The notes below the pieces were generated by a model that worked only from the letters and a program-made list of their open reading frames with translations, was not told the origin of the DNA and did not search any database. The translations under genes and the position numbers were made by a program. A stretch of DNA of 64,000 bases from Robinsoniella peoriensis (lineage in GTDB: Bacteria; Bacillota; Clostridia; Lachnospirales; Lachnospiraceae), in the NCBI RefSeq assembly GCF_042680125.1, contig NZ_JBHTNY010000034.1; one strand, 5' to 3'. This document shows positions 16,714 through 24,873 of the stretch, in pieces; position 1 is the first letter of the stretch; every line of letters starts with the position of its first letter.

Positions 16714-17776
16714 ACTTCCTGCCTCCCATACAATGGCACCGCTGCCGTTCCTCATAAAACACTTCCACATACTGGCTCAGGTCACGGAATTCTTCTGTTA
16801 ATATATAATCATCAAAATTAATCGGAACTGCCAGGGGATTGTGCATAACCATAAATTCATTTTCACTGCAGAGGGGCTTAAATCCTGCAAAAAAGAAGCC
16901 ATAATCTTTCAGCAGGTAATAAGCAGCAACCGCTCCCGGATCATTTACATTCAGAAATACATTCAGCGTAAAATGCGGCAGCCTTCCGTACTCTTCCAGT
17001 ATCATCTCCACATACTCCTTAAGCCCGCTGCCGGTTCTATAGATCGTAACGGCGGCGCTGCTCTGTATCCAGTCGATCGTCTTCATAACCTGGCAGGGAG
17101 CATGCCGGTCTCCTGTATTCCACTCCCTATCCTCCGGCACATCCGCCAAATGGCAGGTCACGCCCAGCTTTTTATACAGCCATCCGGTAAACCCTTTTTG
17201 CTCCGATGGAATATACAGTGTTCCCCCATTGGTTTTATCCTTAGCCAGAATCTGAATTCCCTGTGAATGCTTGAGGTTCTTGCGCTTACCATAAGACTGT
17301 TGTATTTTCCCCATATCAAATACTGAAAAAATAAAGCCGCAGCCGATCAGCCCTCTCATCCGCAATAACCGCTGGGATATGGCGTGAAAAGTAACGGGAA
17401 GAGAATAGACTGCTGAACATGGCATCTCCTGGAGTATAGTCATTCCATAATCAAACATATGCTCAGCCATCCCATATCCCCGATACTTCTTTTTGAAAAT
17501 CTGCGTTGCAATCTCGATCATAAACTCATAGGGAAAAAACTCTTTTAAAATCATAACACCTGCCACATCTGCCATATCCGTAACCGCCACGAGAAAAGTA
17601 ATAATTCCCTCCCTGTGTTCTTTCCGAATAAATTCAGGATTATAAAAATCCCTTTTAAAATAGGTATCCCCATACTCATCCCGAATGCACTCAACAACTC
17701 CCTCTGCATCCCTTTCCTCTAAGGTCCGAAAGGTTACTTCCAAACGTTCACCGGTTTCTCTATGATATAATTGCAT
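16703..17776 (-). CDS. GNAT-like acetyltransferase-domain protein
   Basis: A 357-residue protein. The N-terminal half (about 10-150) is a GNAT fold, with an acetyl-CoA-type loop in KKKYRGYGMAE and a following helix. The C-terminal half has no motif I recognise. The start at MQLYHRE is supported by AAAGGAG; an in-frame ATG 14 codons upstream has no site. Its end overlaps the SpoIIE start by 11 bases, so the two are coupled. Genes of this type often accompany SpoIIE/RsbW partner-switching modules in clostridia, but the substrate is unknown. Confidence 0.72.
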   Translation of the reverse strand: MQLYHRETGERLEVTFRTLEERDAEGVVECIRDEYGDTYFKRDFYNPEFIRKEHREGIITFLVAVTDMADVAGVMILKEFFPYEFMIEIATQIFKKKYRGYGMAEHMFDYGMTILQEMPCSAVYSLPVTFHAISQRLLRMRGLIGCGFIFSVFDMGKIQQSYGKRKNLKHSQGIQILAKDKTNGGTLYIPSEQKGFTGWLYKKLGVTCHLADVPEDREWNTGDRHAPCQVMKTIDWIQSSAAVTIYRTGSGLKEYVEMILEEYGRLPHFTLNVFLNVNDPGAVAAYYLLKDYGFFFAGFKPLCSENEFMVMHNPLAVPINFDDYILTEEFRDLSQYVEVFYEERQRCHCMGGRKYEA

Positions 17777-17848
17777 CTTTTTATCTGCTCCTTTCCAATA
17801 TGAACATAAGGCTTTCACGGTAACGTCTCCTGACTGTTATCTAAAAAG

Positions 17849-18962
17849 CTAAACAACCTGAATTACAGTCTTAATTACAATCGTCAGGTTATTGACACCA
17901 AATGTCCGATTAAACGATACCTGATCCGCCTTTTTCACAATAAGCCGTATTCCAAGGCTGTCGTCCGTCAGAACCCCACTTCCTGCCTGCTCTTTCTTTT
18001 TCTCGTAATACAAAACAGGGTCAAAAATCTTTCCTCCCTTTCGCATACGGAGCACTACCGTTCCCGGTATTACAAAAATGCGAATATCCACATACTGTAT
18101 TTCTTTGTCTTCAAAACAATGGTCAAAAATGATAATCAGCATTTCTTCTAAAGACAGACTAAGCATCATTGCCGTCTTCCCATCCAGCTGGTTTTTTTTA
18201 CAAAAAGCATTGATCTTTATTGAAGCATCCACCGCCTCTTATACTTTATTGGGTACCAAAAAAGAAAGATATTTTCCCTTGTCCTCATAAGTCCTGTCCA
18301 ATAAGTACAACCCGGAAAATTTATTATTTCTGATGCACACGACCCCCACCCACATGAGCATCACAAGAAAAGCTGCTGCTTCCACAAGAATAAAGCAAGA
18401 CCACACTCCCATTAAAAAACCTGCTCTGGAAAAGAGCATTGCAAAAACCGTAACAAACCCAAAAGCCCTGAAAAATGTAATTGCATTCGCCAGCAGATTT
18501 CTGTCGGTTGTAAAGAATAGAAAAATAAATATATTATTTACCATAGACAAAGCCAGGCTAAGAGCATAGCAGACCAGCGCAGCTGCAGATAAGGCAAGTA
18601 CTTCCCCTTCCTGTATCCCGAACATTCGGCAGATTTGCTGTGGAAAAATCACAAGCACCATGGTTACAGCCACAATAATGCCGATGCCGCTCTGGAAAGC
18701 CATTTTCATCGTCGTTCGGATACTGGTAATAGACAGATGCATTTGCCGCCGCCCCCACGCTGATCAGAGAACCCAATGTCATAAATGTAAAATATACCGG
18801 TTTTACCAGATTAAGTGCCGCTAATCCTTTTTCACCTATGAAATTACCAATAATAATACTATCAATTAAGACCGTAATCGTAGTTCCAAGAAGCGCCAGA
18901 ATAGAGGGTATCAGATAAGTCCGGAAAGTGGATCGAATAAAAAAGTCATTATTTTTTTCCAT
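17849..18962 (-). pseudogene. broken MATE transporter fused to a HATPase domain
   Basis: The first 75 or so residues (18962 downwards) are a good MATE N-terminus. After SVGAAANAS the frame shifts, and the reading continues in a second frame (from about 18742) as the C-terminal MATE helices. About 200 residues of a normal MATE are missing at this junction. That frame runs to a TAA at 18239, then continues in the same frame as EAVDASIKINAF into an RsbW-like HATPase domain ending at 17849. Family proteins fuse MATE and HATPase, so this is one gene with an internal deletion plus an in-frame stop. The HATPase N-box also lacks its usual asparagine (LSLEEMLIIIF). The GTG-started HATPase part could still be made. 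Confidence 0.8.
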
Positions 18963-19289
18963 ATCAATATTTCCCCAGATTTAATTTTGATTTTATCAAT
19001 TTATGTCAGTGATACTTTACCAACGAATTTTTTTAACTATTTTATATTTAAAGAGAATTATTTTTTTCTAATATCTAATAACTATTATACAAGAAAGGAC
19101 CTTCTGCCAATTTACCATTTACCACGAAAGTGTGCTATTTACCATGTAATAGCAGCGGGAAGTCGTGCATTAAAAAACCAGGCATATATGATAATTGGTT
19201 ATCATATATGCCTGGTGATTTTTTGCTGTTTCTCTTAATCTTACCCTCTCCTAACGCTTTAACTCAGTTCTCCCTATGAATGCTAACCT
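18963..19289. other. AT-rich gap between the broken MATE gene and the DUF4179 gene
   Basis: No gene is supported here. The segment is AT-rich and would hold the promoter of the MATE remnant. TTTACCA occurs three times within 19108-19145. The terminator at 19173-19226 is the only clear element. Confidence 0.5.
19173..19226. terminator. bidirectional terminator with perfect 17-bp stem
   Basis: Arms CCAGGCATATATGATAA at 19178-19194 and its exact complement at 19199-19215 enclose a 4-base loop. An A run lies on the left and a T run on the right, so it can terminate the DUF4179 operon (minus strand) and also plus-strand transcripts. Confidence 0.85.
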
Positions 19290-20558
19290 TTACTGTACCT
19301 CTACCGTTACCCCTAATATTGCCTTTTCCTTCATTTTCCCCATATCCTTCTCTTTCATGGTATCTATCCCATCCTTTCCAATATACACTTGCAGTTGGCT
19401 GATATCATTATTTTGAACTGCAAAAGTAGCACTCTTTTCACTCTGGGAAATTGGCATAAGCCTTTTTCCATCCTGCGTAAACACGGAAACGCCAAACTCT
19501 TCATAGATTTTATCCATTAAATAATCATCATAGAGAACTTCACTTTCCCCCTGCGCTTGGATTTCTTTATTTTTCTCCCCCCATAACTCCTCAAATTCCT
19601 CTTTCGTAATTTCAGAATCATCCCGGGTCGTGTATGGAACCGTTGTCAGAACTTTGACCTGGTATGGTGTAGCAATCACCTGATCTATAGAAAATCCCAT
19701 CTCATTTTTTTCATTCACATCGATTACCTTGATATTTGTTTCATCTGCCTGCACAGGGATATCTATATTCCAGGTTCCGAGAATGGTATTTGTGACACCT
19801 TCATTTTCCAGCATTTCCGGTGTGAATTCCTTATTGTCAAACCCTATCTGCGTCATTTGCAGAGAAAGTGTATCTTCCGTAATCCTTCCATCATCTGGAA
19901 GATCCAGCTTCATCATTCCGATAAATTCTGTATCAGAAACCACCTTCCCTTCTATTAAATTGTTGACAAAGGGAATACCTGCACCATTTGAATTAACCAG
20001 CCATACTCCCTGAATATACAACGTCTGCGCAGTATTCTGATCATCCGCTGTATAGTGGCTTGGCATTTTATCAAATCCACCGGACTCTGACTGCACATCT
20101 AGTGTGAGATAAATGGAATAACCATCACTGTATATTTCGGAAGCTGTCATAGTAACTCCATTATCTTCTACTGAATATTGCGTGTTGACAGGCATCCCTG
20201 TACTCTCATCCTCCGCAGTCAGTACATTATCCTTTTTCGAGTATTCCCCTGAAAAAGTAACATCCTGTTCCACTCGGTCAAAAATAGCACCTATAATGGG
20301 AATCTTCGCTGCCAGTGCCGGATTGCTGGCGCACAGCAAAACTCCTCCCGCCAACACTGCCGCAGTCACAGTCAATCCCTTTTTAATTACCGAAAACCTA
20401 CTGCCAGACTTCTTCCTCCCCGCTTTATTATTAACAGATTTCCCGCCTGCCCCTATCTGCTGATAAACATCCTGAAGTCTTTGATTTACTATTTCTGAAG
20501 GCTCATATTTTTTCCCTAATGTTTCTCTCATTTCCTGTTCTGTATAATTTTTATCCAT
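19290..20558 (-). CDS. DUF4179 membrane protein, likely anti-sigma factor
   Basis: A 422-residue protein with a short cytoplasmic N-terminus, a membrane helix (about residues 60-80, TAAVLAGGVLLCASNPALAA) and a long extracytoplasmic DUF4179-type region. It is directly downstream of and overlaps the region of an ECF sigma gene, the usual arrangement for an anti-sigma partner. The start MDKNYTEQEM is chosen because GGAGGAG precedes it. In this arrangement the N-terminus would hold the sigma factor and the outer domain would sense envelope conditions; this is inferred from context. Confidence 0.85.
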   Translation of the reverse strand: MDKNYTEQEMRETLGKKYEPSEIVNQRLQDVYQQIGAGGKSVNNKAGRKKSGSRFSVIKKGLTVTAAVLAGGVLLCASNPALAAKIPIIGAIFDRVEQDVTFSGEYSKKDNVLTAEDESTGMPVNTQYSVEDNGVTMTASEIYSDGYSIYLTLDVQSESGGFDKMPSHYTADDQNTAQTLYIQGVWLVNSNGAGIPFVNNLIEGKVVSDTEFIGMMKLDLPDDGRITEDTLSLQMTQIGFDNKEFTPEMLENEGVTNTILGTWNIDIPVQADETNIKVIDVNEKNEMGFSIDQVIATPYQVKVLTTVPYTTRDDSEITKEEFEELWGEKNKEIQAQGESEVLYDDYLMDKIYEEFGVSVFTQDGKRLMPISQSEKSATFAVQNNDISQLQVYIGKDGIDTMKEKDMGKMKEKAILGVTVEVQ

Positions 20559-20571
20559 AGATGACTCCTCC

Positions 20572-21072
20572 TCATAAACTTTCAACGATGGTTTTACGCA
20601 GCCTGTCCCTGCTGCGCCGCAGCTTGCTTCGAATTGTATTTTCATTCATATCCAGGATTTGACTGATCTCCTTTACCGTAAACTGCTCCCCGTAATATAA
20701 AAGTAAAATCATCCTGCAGTCTTCCGGGAATGCATTCAACATTTCCTGAAACTCTACAATTTCCAGTTCCCTGTCTATGTAATTGATCTCCGGGAAAAAT
20801 TCAATCACCTCACATCGTTTTCTTTCCCGGATACACATATTACAATGATTAATCAGAATCCTGATCAGCCATGTTTTGAAATAACCCGGATTTTTTAAAC
20901 TTCCTATATGTTCGTATGCCGACAGAACACTGTCTGCTATGGCATCAGCCACATCCTCCTCATTCATAAAAAACCCTTTTGCAACCTTATACATACTGCT
21001 TTTACTCTGCTCAATTAGGGTCACAAAGGCATCTGCATCACCTCTTTGTGCCTTTTTCACTAGAAAATCCAA
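20572..21072 (-). CDS. ECF-type RNA polymerase sigma factor
   Basis: A 166-residue sigma factor. Region 2 spans about 15-85 and includes EEDVADAIADSVLSAYEHI and FKTWLIRILINHC. Region 4 includes FTVKEISQILDMNENTIRSKLRR. The preferred start is TTG, giving MDFLVKKAQ, because GAAAGGGGGT lies just upstream; an ATG 9 codons earlier is an alternative. It forms an operon with the DUF4179 anti-sigma gene that follows after 13 bases. Confidence 0.88.
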   Translation of the reverse strand: MDFLVKKAQRGDADAFVTLIEQSKSSMYKVAKGFFMNEEDVADAIADSVLSAYEHIGSLKNPGYFKTWLIRILINHCNMCIRERKRCEVIEFFPEINYIDRELEIVEFQEMLNAFPEDCRMILLLYYGEQFTVKEISQILDMNENTIRSKLRRSRDRLRKTIVESL

Positions 21073-21379
21073 ATTTTTACCCCCTTTCTGCGTTTTCAAT
21101 GTTCTGAATTATTGGTTCCTATATATTAGATGGGGATTGGGGCAGATATTGTGCATAAAAATAATATTTTATTTTGGATAAGAAAATGGGAGGAGCCATT
21201 TTTTCACGCTTTCGTACAACAGCGAACAATAGTTGCTTTTCGCCAATCGCGTCCAGCATGCCACACACCCAGGGTCTCATCATGCTGAGAAAACCAGCTT
21301 TGTATCAACGAATGCTATCTCGGAAAGAGAAGGGGGCGGACAGCTACAAAGCGTCCCCTTCCTAGCTATTGTTATATAC
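21073..21379. other. intergenic region with a dispersed repeat
   Basis: No gene is supported between the sigma factor start and the beta-galactosidase terminator. The 5' part holds the sigma promoter area. The segment 21334-21366 is copy B of the dispersed repeat, sharing AGGAAGGGGACGCTTTGT with copy A. The rest (about 21190-21330) has GC content closer to coding DNA but stop codons interrupt its reading frames, so it may be a gene remnant. Confidence 0.45.
21334..21366 (-). repeat. dispersed intergenic repeat, copy B (partial)
   Basis: On the minus strand this reads AGGAAGGGGACGCTTTGTAG, shared with copy A at 23-104 (first block) and copy C at 29892-29930 (ACGCTTTGTAGCT). It lacks the GGTAGTGT and CTCCGTCAGC blocks. 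Confidence 0.5.
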
Positions 21380-21420
21380 AAAAAAATCCCGTACCATGAC
21401 CATCCCCTCATGATACGGAA
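21380..21420 (-). terminator. terminator of the GH42 gene
   Basis: Arms CCGTACCATGA (21389-21399) and TCATGATACGG (21408-21418) pair with a single mismatch. On the minus strand they are followed by a T run (A run at 21380-21386 on the plus strand). It lies just past the beta-galactosidase stop. Confidence 0.8.
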
Positions 21421-21456
21421 TCCACAAACATCTCTTTTATTTTTACATATATTTCA

Positions 21457-23475
21457 TTATTTCTTCAACACAACCGTACCAAACGGATCAATCCCTCCAT
21501 CCGCTTCCCAATTACCTGCTAACACCGTAAACCCATCCGGCAGTTCCAGATTCACACTCTCAGAATTAAAATTCTGCACAAACAGATACACTGACGTATC
21601 CGAGCTGCGGGCAGAAATCTCAATTCCTTTTGGTACTTTCTTCATAAACTTTGTAAGCTTCACTTCTTCCCCGATGTGGCTGCATAATTCACTGCAGAAA
21701 TCCTGCTCAGCGTCCGTACACACATAGTAGGCTTTGCCTTTACCGAACTGGTTGCAGGTCAGTGCCGGATAACCTTTATAGAAATCCTGTTCGTATACAG
21801 CCAGTACTTCAGCAGTTGACACTTTTACCAGGTCGCATAGATGTCGGCACTCATAAGTGCCTTCCCCCAGAGTTTCTTTTTGCCCGGTTATCTGAATCCG
21901 ATTCGTTTCATGATCATACAACCCGTCAATTTCCATACTGCGCAGTCCCAGTACATCCATCAATCCATAAGGTGTGCCGCCAAGATAACACCGGTCTGTT
22001 TCATCTACAATTCCGGACCAGAAAGTCATGATAAAATGACCGCCATTTTCCACAAATCTGCGGATTTTATCCGCAAAGTCTTCCCTGTACAGATAGAGCA
22101 TTGGTGCTGCTACCACTTTATAACCGTCCAGATTCCGCCCGCTGCCGATTACGTCCACATTTACTCCCTGTTCCCGAAATGCACGGTAATATTTCTGAAC
22201 GGTTTCTTTATAATAAAGCCCCTGGTTCCTGGGACCCTGGGCATCTTCCATCGCCCATTTATTTTCCCAGTCATAGATAACCGCTGCTTCGGAAACTGTA
22301 TCCGTACTGCAGGTTTCCTTGATTTCTTCCAGTGTGTTTCCCACATCTGTCACCTCACGGAACACTCTGGTATCATTCCCGCCATAATGATCAATCACGG
22401 CACCATGAAATTTCTCGGATGCCCCGCGGCTCTGACGGATCTGGAAATAAAGCACGCTGTCCGAACCATGGGCAACTGACTGAAGTGACGAGAGCTGATG
22501 CATCCCTGGTTTTTTCAGTTTGCTCACCTTCTGCCAGTTGGTTGCACTGGGACAGGACTCCATCAATAAAAATGGTTTCTTTTGCACACAGCGCAGCAGA
22601 TCGTGCATCATCGCAGTATCCATGGCGGTTACAGATTCATCTGCCTTATGCCATGTAGGGTAAGAATCCCAGGAAAGGACATCCACTACGTCGTTAAACT
22701 TAGCATAATCCAGTTCATTATAATAGTACATACAATTAACTGTTGTAGGAATCTTTGAACCTGTCTGACGGATTGCCGCCGCCTCCGCTTTTATGAAATC
22801 GATAGTCTGATGGGTAACGAACCGCTTCCAGTCCAGATTCAGTCCATGAAGCTGCATCTCTCCCCTTGGTGAAGGGCTTTCGATCTGGTCAAAATCCTGA
22901 TAAATATGGCTCCAAAAGGTAGTGCTCCACCGGCGGTTTAATTCATCGATTGTCTTATATTTATCCTGAAGCCAGTTTCTAAATGCTTCCTGGCAGAGCG
23001 GACAGTGGCAGTCCCCTCCATATTCGTTTGATAAATGCCACAGTATCACACCGGGATGAGCACCGAAGCGTTTTCCCAGTTCCTGATTCATGATACTTAC
23101 TTTTTCACGGTAAACCGGGGACGTGTAGCAGTGATTGTGGCGTCCGCCAAACAGATTGCGCTGACGGTTCCCATCCACCCTGAGTACCTCGGGATATTTG
23201 TCTGCCATCCATTTGGGCCTTGCGCCGGAAGGAGTTGCCAGAATAACACTGATTCCATTCTCATACAAGCGGTCAATGATATCCTCCATCCACTGAAAAT
23301 GGAAGACGCCTTCTTCCGGTTCCAGTACCGCCCAGGAAAATACTCCCAGGGTAACGGTATTTATCTTCGCTTCCTTCATATACTCAATGTCTTTTTCCAG
23401 AATCCCTGGATCGTCCAGCCACTGTTCCGGGTTGTAGTCCCCGCCATGCAAAAGTCCTTCTATGTTAAAATTCAT
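21457..23475 (-). CDS. GH42 beta-galactosidase
   Basis: A 672-residue glycoside hydrolase of family 42, which removes terminal beta-galactose from oligosaccharides. The N-terminal TIM barrel has the acid/base glutamate in HLSNEYGGDC (about 150) and the nucleophile glutamate in LLMESCPS (about 310). Cysteines in DCHCPLC match the metal site of this family. Trimerisation and beta-sandwich domains follow. There is no signal peptide, so it acts in the cytoplasm. The ATG is chosen over an adjacent TTG. A promoter and terminator flank it, so it is probably a single-gene unit, without a transporter beside it. Confidence 0.93.
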   Translation of the reverse strand: MNFNIEGLLHGGDYNPEQWLDDPGILEKDIEYMKEAKINTVTLGVFSWAVLEPEEGVFHFQWMEDIIDRLYENGISVILATPSGARPKWMADKYPEVLRVDGNRQRNLFGGRHNHCYTSPVYREKVSIMNQELGKRFGAHPGVILWHLSNEYGGDCHCPLCQEAFRNWLQDKYKTIDELNRRWSTTFWSHIYQDFDQIESPSPRGEMQLHGLNLDWKRFVTHQTIDFIKAEAAAIRQTGSKIPTTVNCMYYYNELDYAKFNDVVDVLSWDSYPTWHKADESVTAMDTAMMHDLLRCVQKKPFLLMESCPSATNWQKVSKLKKPGMHQLSSLQSVAHGSDSVLYFQIRQSRGASEKFHGAVIDHYGGNDTRVFREVTDVGNTLEEIKETCSTDTVSEAAVIYDWENKWAMEDAQGPRNQGLYYKETVQKYYRAFREQGVNVDVIGSGRNLDGYKVVAAPMLYLYREDFADKIRRFVENGGHFIMTFWSGIVDETDRCYLGGTPYGLMDVLGLRSMEIDGLYDHETNRIQITGQKETLGEGTYECRHLCDLVKVSTAEVLAVYEQDFYKGYPALTCNQFGKGKAYYVCTDAEQDFCSELCSHIGEEVKLTKFMKKVPKGIEISARSSDTSVYLFVQNFNSESVNLELPDGFTVLAGNWEADGGIDPFGTVVLKK

Positions 23476-23515
23476 CAATTTTATTCCCCTTCCTTTGTAT
23501 GTAATGTCTAAAACA

Positions 23516-23545
23516 ATATTAACCTTAGATACATGGAAGCGTCAA
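23516..23545 (-). promoter_or_regulatory. promoter of the GH42 gene
   Basis: On the minus strand TTGACG (23540-23545) and TAATAT (23516-23521) are separated by 18 bases. The gene starts about 40 bases downstream after a GGAAGGGG site. Confidence 0.65.
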
Positions 23546-23571
23546 TACATTTTTTTATCGTCACGTTTATA

Positions 23572-23634
23572 CATTTTTATTATTCTATTTTTATTAATCC
23601 ATTTTTATTATTCCATTTTTATGTTATTCCATTA
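23572..23634. repeat. AT-rich tandem repeat
   Basis: About four imperfect copies of a 15-16 base unit, CCATTTTTATTATT, lie between the GH42 promoter and the stop of the next gene. It is low-complexity sequence and probably slippage-derived. Confidence 0.6.
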
Positions 23635-24834
23635 TTACTGTAACCGGTAAACATAATTGGGCATCACATTGTGTTCATCCGGAACGATTGCATTTGCTGC
23701 ATACTGCACCTTTCCCCCGCCCAATTCCCGCAGCGTCAGCTCATGGGTAAACGCCCGGTCATTACTTTTCTCCAGACAGATCACATCTATGGTTAGCGTT
23801 ACCGTACCATCTGAATTTTTTTTCACCGCTGTTACATCCGGGTCCATATAAGGCATTGCAACACAATTATTGTTGGAGCGAATTTCCTGCCAGGGATAAG
23901 CATCTTTCTTTTGTTCAAACATCGCAGCTTTTCGCAGATCTTCCTTTGTAATGGAAAAGTAACTCTGAATGACGTTTTCAAATAAATCAGCAGGAATGTA
24001 CCTGTTTTCATTTGATGGATCAATGGGAAACTGGTCTTTTTCCAGCCGTTTGCCTTCTTTTAAATTATATAAGTTTTCAAACAGGTCATTAAAGCTCAGC
24101 TTTGAATAATCCGTCTCTGACCAATTGCTGATCATCAGATTATTACCTCCATAATTGATGGGTTCCACATATTTTTTCTGATAGGACAGACACTTTTCAT
24201 CCACTTGTTTTACACGGATCATGCGGTATCCATTTCCACTCGCCCAGACTGCATAATCATCCCGGAAAATAAAGTTTTCTTTCTCCGTAAATTTCCATTC
24301 CGAGAGAGGTGTTATTTTCATCTCATATACGTCAGGATTCCCTTCTAAATCCAGATTGACAGAAGCAGATAACAGATATTTTCCGGTGTGGTCCATATAG
24401 AATTCATAGCGGTAAAACCCTCCATTCTGCCGTATGCGGTAAATGGTAACAGATGCAGCTTCTCTCTTTTGGATCTTTTCCCAGAAGCTATAAAACGCTT
24501 CGGTATTTTCCAGACTGCACCTGCCAGCAGTATCGCTTACAGTAATTCCTCTTTTGCCAATCTTCTTTACGATTTCACCGACAGCCTCTTCTGAAATCTG
24601 CTTATCTGCCTGAACAATATCAGACGGCTGTTTATCCGTATTAAGATAGGTTTCTTTATAAATGCCGGCAACCTCCAGACACTCTTCCTTCACCCGGTCT
24701 GAGACTTCCTTAGAGATACTTCCCTCCATATTCTGAGCCAGAAGATACTCTCCCTTCTGATTTGGTGCGGCATAAAAGACACCTATCATAACCATACAGC
24801 ATAAAATTCCGGTTACAATTACTATCTTTTTCAT
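23635..24834 (-). CDS. exported protein of unknown function beside the penicillin-binding protein
   Basis: A 399-residue protein with an N-terminal signal or anchor (about residues 4-22, VIVTGILCCMVMIGVFYAA). The rest is mixed alpha/beta with no motif I can assign to an enzyme. It follows the penicillin-binding protein gene by 39 bases and is likely co-transcribed with it. Proteins of this kind are found next to cell-wall genes in Lachnospiraceae, but I do not know the function. It may assist the transpeptidase outside the cell. Confidence 0.75.
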   Translation of the reverse strand: MKKIVIVTGILCCMVMIGVFYAAPNQKGEYLLAQNMEGSISKEVSDRVKEECLEVAGIYKETYLNTDKQPSDIVQADKQISEEAVGEIVKKIGKRGITVSDTAGRCSLENTEAFYSFWEKIQKREAASVTIYRIRQNGGFYRYEFYMDHTGKYLLSASVNLDLEGNPDVYEMKITPLSEWKFTEKENFIFRDDYAVWASGNGYRMIRVKQVDEKCLSYQKKYVEPINYGGNNLMISNWSETDYSKLSFNDLFENLYNLKEGKRLEKDQFPIDPSNENRYIPADLFENVIQSYFSITKEDLRKAAMFEQKKDAYPWQEIRSNNNCVAMPYMDPDVTAVKKNSDGTVTLTIDVICLEKSNDRAFTHELTLRELGGGKVQYAANAIVPDEHNVMPNYVYRLQ

Positions 24835-24873
24835 CCGGTCTTTCTCCTTCCATCGGTATTCCTAATATTCTTT

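Noticed and set aside
21841..22479. Plus-strand open frame of 212 codons opposite the GH42 gene
   Set aside because: The GH42 gene is unambiguous on the other strand, and this frame has no ribosome site or recognisable domain.
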